Origin: Frankiales bacterium
Lineage (GTDB): Bacteria > Actinomycetota > Actinomycetes > Mycobacteriales > SCTD01
Assembly (NCBI GenBank): GCA_025966295.1
Contig: JAOPVD010000261.1
Location: forward strand, 1-5,178
Direction: 5' to 3'
DNA length: 5,178 nucleotides
The position numbers and the translations under genes are program-made. Positions 1 through 5,178 of the stretch are shown piece by piece. The notes beneath the pieces are model-generated. The model saw nothing but the letters and a program-made list of their open reading frames with translations. It did not search any database and was not told the DNA's origin. Position 1 is the stretch's first letter; the number at the start of each line of letters is the position of its first letter.

Positions 1-1
1 C

Positions 2-2482
2 CAGGCGAACCCGACCGTGAGCCACACCTACACCGCGGCCGGCAACCGCACCGTGACGATGACCGTGACCGACACGGCCGGGCTTCGCTCGACCGCCACC
101 TCCACGGTGGTGGTGAAGGCCAACACCGCGCCGGCCTCGAGCCTGGTGGTGAGCTCCGCCGGTGGCCTGGCCATCAAGGCGGACGCCAGCGGGTCCACCG
201 ACACCGACGCCATCGCCTCCTACGCGTTCAGCTTCGGGGACGGCCAGACCGCCACCTCGCGCAGCACTGGCAAGGAGACGCACGCCTACGCGACCGCCGG
301 CACCTACACCGTCACGGTGACGGTGACGGACGCGAAGGGGGCGTCGTCGAACGCGACGGCCAGCATCACGGTCAGCGCCGGCAACGCCTCCCCGGTGGCG
401 AAGCTGAGCGTGTCGCCCAAGGCCGGCACGACGCCGCTGCTGGTGACGGCCAACGCCGGCGCGTCGACCGACCCCGACGCGTTCCCGATCGCGACCTACA
501 AGTTCGACTTCGGCGACGGCAGCCCGGCGGTCGGGCCGCAGCCCGGCTCGAGCAGCACGCACACCTACACCAAGGGCGGTGTCTTCACGGTCAAGGTGAC
601 GGTGACCGACACCGCCGGCCTGTCCTCCACGAAGACGGCGACGGTGCGGAGCACCGACGCGCCGCCGGCCCCGGTGCTCACGGTGACCCCGTCCAGCGGC
701 AACGCACCGCTGACCGTGACCGCGGACGCCAGCACGTCGACCGACGCCGACGCCACGCCGATCGCGACCTACGCGTTCGACTTCGGAGACGGCACCGCGC
801 GGGCTGCGGACGCCGCCGCGACCGCGCACCACACCTACACCGAGCCCGGCTCATACCCGGTCACGGTCACGGTGACGGACTCGGCCGGCCTGAGCGCGAC
901 GGCGACGGTCACGGTCACGGTCGGGGCCACGAACGCTCCGCCGACACCGGCGCTGACGGTGACCCCGGCCTCTGGCACGGCGCCGCTCGCGGTGAGTGCG
1001 GATGCCAGCGGCTCGACCGACGGCTCCGGGATCGCGACCTACGCGTTCGACTTCGGTGACGGCAGCCCCGTCGTCGGCCCCCAGAGCGGTGCGACGGCGA
1101 CCCACACCTACGCGGTCGCGGACACCTACACCGTCACCGTCACGGTGAAGGACACCGCCGGCCTGGCCGCGACGAAGACCGCGACCGTGGTCGTGACGCC
1201 GGACGCGCCGCCGACCGCGGCCCTGACGGTGACGCCGACCTCCGGGACCGCACCGGTCGAGGTGACCGCGGACGCCAGCGGCTCGACCGACGCCGACGGG
1301 ACGCCGATCGACACCTACGCGTTCGACTTCGGCGACGGCACGGTCGTGGCAGCGCAGAGCCTCGCGACGGTCAAGCACACCTACACGGCCGCGGGCAACC
1401 ACCCGGTGACCGTGACGGTGACGGACACCGCCGGCCTGAGCTCGACCAAGACCGCCTCGGTCTCGATCGCGATGGCTGACGCGCCGCCGGCAGCCGCCCT
1501 GACGGTGACCCCGTCGTCCGGCACCGCGCCGCTCGCGGTGACCGCGGACGCCAGCGGCTCGACCGACGCCGACGGTACGCCGATCTCGACCTACGAGTTC
1601 ACCTTCGGTGACGGCACCGCCGCCGTGGGCCCGCAGGCCGGCGCGACGGCGACCCACACCTACAGCTCCGCCGGCACCTTCATCGTGACCGTGACGGTGA
1701 AGGACACCGCGGGCCTGGTGGCGACCAAGAGCGCCTCGGTCACGTTCGCGGCCCCGGACGCGCCGCCGACCCCGGCGCTGACGGTCACGCCGACCTCCGG
1801 GACGGCGCCGCTCGCGGTGACCGCGGACGCCAGCGGCTCGACCGACACCGACGGCACCCCGATCGCGACCTACGCGTTCGACTTCGGCGACGGCACGACG
1901 CTGGTCGGGCCGCAGGCCGGGGCCACCGCCAGGCACACCTACACGACCCCCGGCACGTACACCGTGAGGGTCACCGTGAAGGACACCGCAGGCCTGAGCT
2001 CCCAGCGCAGCGTGAACGTCACGGTGAACAGTGCGGCCAACCTCGTCGGCAACCCCGACTTCGAGACCGCCACGACGGGCTGGGCCGCCTACGGCACCGG
2101 GACCACCATCGCCCGGGTCGCCGGCGGCCACGCCGGCAGCTGGCAGTGCCAGGTCACCAACCCCGGCACCGCTGCGGCCGCCGTGGGGATCAACGACAAC
2201 CCCAACTGGGTGACCACCACGGTGGCCGGCGTCTACACGGTGAGCGCCTGGGTGCGGGCGGACACGCCCGGCTTCGAGCTCAGCGTCCGGGTGCGCGAGT
2301 ACAACGGCACCACGCTGGTGGCGAGCGGCAGCAAGAAGGCCGCGGTGTCGACGGCGTGGCAGCAGGTGGTCCTCACCTACACCGCGACCGCGGCGCACCA
2401 GCTCGACGTGCAGGTGTACGCGCCGTCCGCGCCGGCCGGAGCCGTGTTCTTCGTGGACGACGTGTCCATCATGCAGAGCTAG
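2..2482 (+). CDS. Secreted multi-PKD-domain protein with C-terminal jelly-roll domain (5' partial)
   Basis: Only the C-terminal part is present. The frame is open to the left edge, and the first codons (Gln-Ala-Asn-Pro-Thr before the GTG at 17) read as the interior of a PKD domain, so 17 is not the true start. Residues below are numbered from that GTG. The end of one PKD domain (1-39) is followed by seven complete PKD domains (40-126, 127-217, 218-309, 310-399, 400-491, 492-584, 585-673). Each has the FGDG turn, an HTY (HAY in the first) plus Gly strand and a TVTVTVTD-like edge. They are joined by short linkers, mostly DAPP. Residues 675-821 form a CBM4/9-like jelly roll. The only cysteine is C711, as suits an extracytoplasmic protein. 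PKD arrays usually act as spacers or binding modules on secreted hydrolases, proteases or adhesins. The catalytic part, if any, lies upstream, so the activity is unknown. There is no LPXTG motif or C-terminal membrane helix, so the protein is probably released or bound non-covalently. Confidence 0.93.
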   Translation, partial: QANPTVSHTYTAAGNRTVTMTVTDTAGLRSTATSTVVVKANTAPASSLVVSSAGGLAIKADASGSTDTDAIASYAFSFGDGQTATSRSTGKETHAYATAGTYTVTVTVTDAKGASSNATASITVSAGNASPVAKLSVSPKAGTTPLLVTANAGASTDPDAFPIATYKFDFGDGSPAVGPQPGSSSTHTYTKGGVFTVKVTVTDTAGLSSTKTATVRSTDAPPAPVLTVTPSSGNAPLTVTADASTSTDADATPIATYAFDFGDGTARAADAAATAHHTYTEPGSYPVTVTVTDSAGLSATATVTVTVGATNAPPTPALTVTPASGTAPLAVSADASGSTDGSGIATYAFDFGDGSPVVGPQSGATATHTYAVADTYTVTVTVKDTAGLAATKTATVVVTPDAPPTAALTVTPTSGTAPVEVTADASGSTDADGTPIDTYAFDFGDGTVVAAQSLATVKHTYTAAGNHPVTVTVTDTAGLSSTKTASVSIAMADAPPAAALTVTPSSGTAPLAVTADASGSTDADGTPISTYEFTFGDGTAAVGPQAGATATHTYSSAGTFIVTVTVKDTAGLVATKSASVTFAAPDAPPTPALTVTPTSGTAPLAVTADASGSTDTDGTPIATYAFDFGDGTTLVGPQAGATARHTYTTPGTYTVRVTVKDTAGLSSQRSVNVTVNSAANLVGNPDFETATTGWAAYGTGTTIARVAGGHAGSWQCQVTNPGTAAAAVGINDNPNWVTTTVAGVYTVSAWVRADTPGFELSVRVREYNGTTLVASGSKKAAVSTAWQQVVLTYTATAAHQLDVQVYAPSAPAGAVFFVDDVSIMQS
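134..2035 (+). repeat. Seven tandem PKD-domain coding repeats
   Basis: The units are 134-394, 395-667, 668-943, 944-1213, 1214-1489, 1490-1768 and 1769-2035, that is 261 to 279 bases each, all in frame. The last three are the most alike in DNA. A 27-base segment coding TADASGSTD is identical at 1265-1291, 1541-1567 and 1820-1846. For the last two units the identity extends upstream to 1526 and 1805, giving 42 bases. The first unit is the most divergent and lacks the TVTPxSGTAPL opening strand. The fourth is shortened in the aspartate-rich loop, reading STDGSG instead of STDADGTP. This pattern suggests that the 3' units arose by more recent duplication or are kept alike by gene conversion. Confidence 0.9.
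2039..2482 (+). other. Domain: C-terminal CBM4/9-like jelly roll
   Basis: Residues 675-821 of the PKD protein differ in composition from the repeats. They show the usual signposts of carbohydrate-binding, galactose-binding-like beta sandwiches: NPDFE followed by GW (679-689), a VSAWVRAD strand (742-749), VRVREYNG (757-764), WQQVVLTYTA (781-790) and a closing FFVDDVSI (811-818). Known domains of this type bind polysaccharides. Binding here is inferred from the fold pattern, and the ligand cannot be read from the sequence. Confidence 0.7.
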
Positions 2483-2502
2483 TCGCAGCCGGCAGGACGG
2501 CC

Positions 2503-2530
2503 AGGGGCGGGGCCTTCGGGTCCCGCCCCT
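2503..2530 (+). terminator. GC hairpin with TTCG tetraloop after the PKD gene
   Basis: Bases 2503-2514 pair with 2519-2530 as 12 consecutive pairs, including one G-T pair (2512 with 2521). They enclose the loop TTCG (2515-2518) closed by a C-G pair, an exceptionally stable tetraloop. The hairpin starts 20 bases after the TAG stop of the PKD gene. No T-run follows, which is common for actinobacterial terminators. It separates the PKD gene from the promoter of the next gene. Confidence 0.8.
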
Positions 2531-2554
2531 GTCGTGCGTGTCGGGGCGGGCACC

Positions 2555-2567
2555 TAGGGTGGTGCCG
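2555..2567 (+). promoter_or_regulatory. -10 box for a possibly leaderless small gene
   Basis: TAGGGT (2555-2560) fits the actinobacterial TAnnnT -10 box. Seven bases separate it from GTG at 2568, so transcription could start on the start codon itself. No good -35 hexamer is visible. The expected position, about 2531-2537, directly abuts the upstream terminator hairpin. An alternative reading is that AGGG (2556-2559), eight bases before the GTG, is a Shine-Dalgarno sequence on a transcript starting further upstream. Confidence 0.5.
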
Positions 2568-2828
2568 GTGAGCAAAGTCGACGCACTGCGCGCCCTCCGC
2601 GAGGCCAGGTACGCCGCCGCGTCCGCGGCCCCGTCCGCCCCGAAGCGGACCGCCGCAACGACCCCGCCGGCGAAGGCGACCACGCCGAGCAAGCCGGCCA
2701 GGCGGACGAAGCCGGCCGAGTCGGAGAGCGCCGCGCCCGCCACCGAGGCGTGCGGGCACCGCAGCATGAACGGCCGGAGCTGCACCCGCCCGGCCGGGCA
2801 CACCGAGAAGAACCACCGCTACGGCTGA
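2568..2828 (+). CDS. Small basic protein with Cys/His-rich C-terminus, function unknown
   Basis: An 86-residue protein read from GTG 2568. GTG codons at 2538, 2559 and 2562 are in frame, but 2568 best fits the -10 box or SD spacing and starts the first compact segment. Residues 2-17 (SKVDALRALREARYAA) should form an amphipathic helix. Residues 18-58 are Ala/Pro/Thr/Ser/Lys/Arg-rich and probably disordered, with no bulky hydrophobics. The tail from 61 to 86 carries C62, H64, C72, H78 and H83 in the order C-x-H-x7-C-x5-H-x4-H and ends in HRYG, which could bind a metal ion. There is no signal peptide or membrane segment, so it is probably cytosolic. The basic linker might contact nucleic acid, but that is speculation. 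The reading frame is supported by the promoter-like element upstream and by the terminator-like hairpin exactly at its stop. I recall similar CGH...C...GH...HRY tails in actinobacterial small proteins but cannot name a family. Confidence 0.7.
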   Translation: MSKVDALRALREARYAAASAAPSAPKRTAATTPPAKATTPSKPARRTKPAESESAAPATEACGHRSMNGRSCTRPAGHTEKNHRYG

Positions 2829-2848
2829 CCTCCCGGCCCGGAGGGTCA
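2826..2848. terminator. Shared hairpin between convergent genes
   Basis: TGACCTCC (2826-2833) pairs with GGAGGGTCA (2840-2848), with one bulged G at 2843 and a six-base loop. The outermost three bases of each arm are the TGA stop of the small gene and the TGA stop of upp read on the other strand. Only 17 bases separate the two stops. The position suggests a bidirectional terminator. The stem is short (eight pairs) and has no T-run, so its strength is uncertain. Confidence 0.5.
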
Positions 2849-3481
2849 GGACACGCCGTACAGCCGGTCGCCCGCGTCGCCCAGCCCCGGCACGATGTAG
2901 CCGTGCTCGTTGAGCCGCTCGTCGACGGCGGCCGTCACGACCGCCAGCCGGTCCTCGCCGCTGTGCGCCTGCTCGAGGTGCCGCAGGCCCTCCGGCGTGG
3001 CCAGCAGGCAGAGCGCGGTGACCCGGTGCGCGCCGCGGTCGAACAGCAGCTGCACGGCGGCCGCCAGCGTGCCGCCGGTGGCGAGCATCGGGTCGAGCAC
3101 GAACACCTCACGGTCGGACAGGTCCTCCGGGAGCCGCGTCGCGTAGGTGGTCGCCAGCAACGTGCCCTCGTCCCGGACCATGCCCAGGAACCCCACCTCG
3201 GCGGTCGGCAGCAGCCGGACCATCCCGTCGAGCATGCCGAGGCCGGCGCGCAGGACCGGCACCACGAGCGGCACCGGCCGTCCCAACCGCACACCCGGCG
3301 CGTCCGCGACCGGGGTGCGGACGGTGATGGCGGCGGTCCGGATGTCCCGGGTGGCCTCGTAGGCCAGCAGCGTGACCAGCTCGTCGGTCAGCCGACGGAA
3401 GGTGGGCGAGTCGGTCCGCGCGTCACGCAGGACGGACAGCTTGTGGGCAACCAGGGGGTGGTCGACGACCAGGGTTCGCAT
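2846..3481 (-). CDS. upp: Uracil phosphoribosyltransferase
   Basis: Converts uracil and PRPP to UMP and pyrophosphate in the cytosol, the key step of uracil salvage. The 211-residue protein has the family's normal length (about 208-210). The N-terminus is typical (VVDHPLVAHKLSVLRD, 5-20), followed by TDSPTFRRL (23-31) and LLAYEATRD (38-46). PVLRAGLGMLDGM (75-87) belongs to the conserved core. VLDPMLATGG (128-137) is the PRPP-binding loop, and GYIVPGLGDAGDR (194-206) is the uracil-binding segment. The region around 97-108 (GFLGMVRDEGTL) has Gly where many homologues have a second Glu. ATG 3481 is preferred over the in-frame ATG at 3490 because AGGA (3493-3490, minus strand) lies eight bases before it. 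The gene diverges from the nucleobase permease gene across 97 bases, which fits a joint role in uptake and salvage. It converges with the small gene to its left. Confidence 0.97.
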   Translation of the reverse strand: MRTLVVDHPLVAHKLSVLRDARTDSPTFRRLTDELVTLLAYEATRDIRTAAITVRTPVADAPGVRLGRPVPLVVPVLRAGLGMLDGMVRLLPTAEVGFLGMVRDEGTLLATTYATRLPEDLSDREVFVLDPMLATGGTLAAAVQLLFDRGAHRVTALCLLATPEGLRHLEQAHSGEDRLAVVTAAVDERLNEHGYIVPGLGDAGDRLYGVS

Positions 3482-3489
3482 GACCGGCA

Positions 3490-3493
3490 TCCT
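3490..3493 (-). promoter_or_regulatory. Ribosome binding site deciding the upp start
   Basis: On the minus strand AGGA (3493 to 3490) precedes ATG 3481 by eight bases. The in-frame upstream ATG at 3490 overlaps this motif and has an AGG directly abutting it, which leaves no usable spacing. The SD therefore supports the shorter 211-residue protein. Confidence 0.6.
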
Positions 3494-3568
3494 GTCACCG
3501 CACGTCCGGTCAACCGGGGTGCCCCGGGTACGGCGTCCAGCAGGGACGTCGACCAGGCGGCAAGCACG

Positions 3569-3573
3569 AGGAG
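3569..3573 (+). promoter_or_regulatory. Ribosome binding site of the permease gene
   Basis: AGGAG at 3569-3573 lies five bases before ATG 3579, a strong SD match. It fixes the start at 3579 although the frame stays open upstream to 3372, a stretch that overlaps upp on the opposite strand. Confidence 0.8.
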
Positions 3574-3578
3574 AGACG

Positions 3579-4928
3579 ATGGCGGGACCGACCCTGTGGC
3601 GGCTGCACGGCGACGGGCGGCACGTCGCCCCGGGCGCGGTGGTGGCCCCCGACGAGCGGCTGTCCTGGCCGCTGACCGCTGGGATCGGCCTGCAGCACGT
3701 GGTCGCCATGTTCGGCGCCACCTTCCTGGTGCCGGTCCTCACCGGCTTCCCGCCGGCCACCACGATCTTGTTCTCCGGCATCGGGACGCTGCTGTTCCTG
3801 GTCGTCACCCGCGGCCGGATCCCGAGCTACCTGGGCTCGAGCTTCGCGTTCATCGCCCCGGTGGTTGCGGCCAAGACCGACGGCGGCATCCCGGCCGCGC
3901 TCGGCGGCATCGTGGTCGCCGGTGCGCTGCTGATCGTCGTCGGACTACTCGTGCAGGCGGTCGGCACCGCCTGGATCGACTGGCTGATGCCGCCGGTTGT
4001 GACCGGCGCCATCGTGGCGCTCATCGGCCTCAACCTCGCACCGGTGGCCAAGGCCAACGTCGAGAAGCAGCCGGCGCTGGCGGTCGTGACGATCCTGGCC
4101 GTCGTGCTGGTCACCGTGCTGTTCCGCGGGCTGCTGGGACGGCTGTCGATCGTGCTCGGCGTGGCCCTCGGCTGGATCATCGCCGCGGTCGCCGGCGAGG
4201 TGGACGCCGCGAGCACCGCCGCGCTGCGCAAGGCCTCCTGGTTCGGGCTGCCGGACTTCACCACCCCGACCTTCTCCTGGCACGCCATCGCGCTCATCGC
4301 GCCGGTCGTCGTGGTCCTGATCGCCGAGAACACCGGGCACGTCAAGGCGGTCGCCGCCATGACCGGCCGCGACCTCGACCGCGACCTGGGCAAGGCCTAC
4401 ATCGGTGACGGCCTCGCCACCGTGCTGTCCGGGGCCGGCGGCGGGTCCGGGACGACGACCTACGCCGAGAACATCGGCGTCATGGCCGCCACCCGCGTGT
4501 ACTCCACCGCGGCCTACGTCGTGGCCGGTCTGACCGCCACCCTGCTCGGCCTCTGCCCCAAGTTCGGGGCGCTCATCCTGACGCTGCCGATCGGCGTCCT
4601 GGGCGGTGCCACCACCGTGCTCTACGGCCTGATCGCGGTGCTCGGCGCCCGCATCTGGGTGGAGTCCCGGGTCGACTTCCGCGACCCGTCCAACCTGTTC
4701 CCTGCCGCCATCGCGCTCGTCATCGGCGCGGCCGACTACACCTGGGGCATCGGCGATCTGGAGCTCAACGGCATCGCGCTCGGGACCTTCGCGGCCATCG
4801 TGGCGCACCGCTTGATGCGCTCGGTGGGCAAGGCGACCGGGGCGCTGGCGTACGAGCAGGACCACCCGGTGGCCACCCCGAGCGCCGTGCCGACAGCGGA
4901 CCTGGGGGAGCGCCAGCCGCGCCCCTGA
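3579..4928 (+). CDS. NCS2-family uracil/nucleobase permease (UraA/RutG type)
   Basis: A 449-residue inner-membrane transporter, expected to import uracil or a related base with protons. The length matches the family (UraA 429, RutG about 442). Hydrophobic segments cover about residues 31-410, consistent with the 14-helix NCS2 fold. QHVVAMFGATFLVPVL (39-54) and IPSYLGSSFAF (81-91) match helices 1 and 3 of UraA. E250 and H254 in AENTGH correspond to UraA E241 and H245. Y295 and E297 in TTYAENIGVM correspond to Y288 and E290. ENIGVMAATR (297-306) fits the NCS2 signature. Several features point to the RutG branch: VVAPDERL (21-28), MPPVVTGA (137-144), GLNLAPVA (150-157), the SGTTTYAEN stretch, PKFGALI (327-333) and LIAVLGARIWV (351-361). 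The start has a strong SD (AGGAG, 3569-3573). Residues after about 415 are a hydrophilic tail. Divergence from upp supports uracil as substrate, but xanthine or thymine transport cannot be excluded. Confidence 0.94.
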   Translation: MAGPTLWRLHGDGRHVAPGAVVAPDERLSWPLTAGIGLQHVVAMFGATFLVPVLTGFPPATTILFSGIGTLLFLVVTRGRIPSYLGSSFAFIAPVVAAKTDGGIPAALGGIVVAGALLIVVGLLVQAVGTAWIDWLMPPVVTGAIVALIGLNLAPVAKANVEKQPALAVVTILAVVLVTVLFRGLLGRLSIVLGVALGWIIAAVAGEVDAASTAALRKASWFGLPDFTTPTFSWHAIALIAPVVVVLIAENTGHVKAVAAMTGRDLDRDLGKAYIGDGLATVLSGAGGGSGTTTYAENIGVMAATRVYSTAAYVVAGLTATLLGLCPKFGALILTLPIGVLGGATTVLYGLIAVLGARIWVESRVDFRDPSNLFPAAIALVIGAADYTWGIGDLELNGIALGTFAAIVAHRLMRSVGKATGALAYEQDHPVATPSAVPTADLGERQPRP

Positions 4929-5037
4929 TTGTTCGGCGTCGCCGGTCTGGACCTACCGGTCCCGGCGCGTGATGCTGGTGGGGCGACGGCTGTCGCCACG
5001 CCGGTCCGTGCCGGGCCGGGGCAGGGAAGCTCCCACG
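4929..5037 (+). promoter_or_regulatory. Intergenic region with two small hairpins and a weak promoter candidate
   Basis: Between the permease stop and the next start there are two simple inverted repeats: GGACC-TACC-GGTCC (4949-4962, five pairs) and GGCGAC-GGCT-GTCGCC (4982-4997, six pairs). Neither is followed by a T-run. Either could help end permease transcription, but both are short. TGGACC (4948-4953) and GATGCT (4971-4976) are 17 bases apart and form a weak -35/-10 candidate for the downstream gene. It overlaps the first repeat, so the two readings compete. Confidence 0.3.
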
Positions 5038-5178
5038 ATGACGATGACCAGGCTGGTGGTGACTGCGGCGCTGGCCGCCGCCTCGCTGGTGGCGGTGCAC
5101 GACGCGCAGGCGGCACCGGCCGGCGGCTACGGCTGGCTGCCGGACTCCGCCGCGCTGGCCGCGCCGGTGCTCGCCGAC
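5038..5178 (+). CDS. Exported protein with Sec signal peptide (3' partial)
   Basis: Only the first 47 codons are present. The frame runs off the right edge with no stop. The N-terminus is a clear Sec signal peptide: MTMTR as positive n-region, a hydrophobic core LVVTAALAAASLVAV (6-20), and a c-region with signal peptidase I sites after A25 (AQA) or A28 (APA). There is no lipobox cysteine. The visible mature part (GGYGWLPDSAALAAPVLAD, 29-47) matches no family I recognise, so the function is unknown. AGGGAAG (5023-5029) lies eight bases before ATG 5038. A second in-frame ATG at 5044 is too far from it and would remove two residues of the n-region. The gene is in the same direction as the permease, 109 bases downstream, and is probably transcribed separately. 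Confidence 0.75.
   Translation, partial: MTMTRLVVTAALAAASLVAVHDAQAAPAGGYGWLPDSAALAAPVLAD

Larger units (their letters stand above)
3482..3578. promoter_or_regulatory. Divergent upp/permease intergenic region
   Basis: These 97 bases must hold the start signals for both divergent genes unless transcripts begin farther away. A near-perfect palindrome, CCGGGG-TG-CCCCGG, lies at 3514-3527 near the centre and could be an operator. CCGG-TCAA-CCGG at 3506-3517 overlaps it. ACGTCC (3502-3507) has its inverted copy GGACGT at 3544-3549. I see no convincing -10/-35 pair on either strand and no recognisable PyrR-type attenuator. The regulatory role is inferred from position alone. Confidence 0.4.

Noticed and set aside
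17..19. GTG at 17 as the start of the PKD gene
   Set aside because: The frame is open to the left edge and the upstream residues continue a PKD domain. There is no SD and no signal peptide.
134..2035. The tandem repeats as a CRISPR array or other non-coding repeat
   Set aside because: The 261-279 base units are continuous coding sequence with in-frame PKD motifs and synonymous variation, and there are no spacers.
851..2803. A 650-codon open frame on the minus strand opposite the PKD gene
   Set aside because: It is Arg/Gly/His/Val-rich with no domain pattern, mirrors the repeat period of the plus-strand gene, and crosses the terminator and the small gene. Long antisense frames are expected in high-GC coding DNA.
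3508..3513. TTGACC on the minus strand as a -35 box for upp
   Set aside because: A matching -10 at 16-18 bases would fall on the start codon region (about 3490-3485), with no TAnnnT-like hexamer and transcription starting inside the gene.
3482..3808. An N-terminal extension of upp by 109 residues on the minus strand
   Set aside because: It would overlap the divergent permease gene. The SD-supported ATG 3481 gives the normal family length and N-terminus.
2750..4408. A 552-codon plus-strand frame through the small gene, antisense to upp and into the permease gene
   Set aside because: It conflicts with three well-supported genes, has no start signal, and its product is Arg/Gly/His-rich without recognisable motifs.
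3945..4865. A 306-codon minus-strand frame opposite the permease gene
   Set aside because: Its composition (Gly, Arg, Asp, His, Gln-rich) is typical of the antisense of a membrane protein gene, and no motif is visible.

Overview
The window looks like chromosomal DNA of a high-GC actinobacterium. It is very GC-rich, almost every third codon position is G or C, there are GTG as well as ATG starts, and there is a TAnnnT -10 box of actinobacterial type. The uracil phosphoribosyltransferase carries the sequence signatures usual in that phylum. No genus can be named from the sequence alone. There are no RNA genes, insertion sequences, CRISPR arrays or attachment sites.

Left part (1-2530): the 3' end of a large secreted or surface protein gene. 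The reading frame is open at the left edge. It encodes the tail of one PKD domain, seven complete tandem PKD domains of about 90 residues, and a C-terminal jelly-roll (CBM4/9-like) domain. A strong 12-bp GC hairpin closed by a C(TTCG)G tetraloop ends the transcription unit.

Middle (2531-2850): a small gene for an 86-residue protein. It has a helical N-terminus, an Ala/Pro/Lys/Thr-rich linker and a Cys/His-rich tail. It has a -10 box placed as expected for a leaderless transcript. It converges on upp, and an imperfect hairpin containing both stop codons lies between them.

Right part (2846-4928): a divergent pyrimidine-salvage pair. upp (minus strand) encodes uracil phosphoribosyltransferase. 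The plus-strand gene encodes an NCS2 nucleobase permease whose sequence resembles RutG more than UraA. They share a 97-bp intergenic region. The permease would import uracil (or a related base) and Upp would trap it as UMP.

Right edge (5038-5178): the first 47 codons of a gene for an exported protein with a clear Sec signal peptide, cut by the window end. I found nothing I would call a wholly new system. The least explained item is the small Cys/His-tailed protein, and the most informative pairing is the RutG-like permease with upp.
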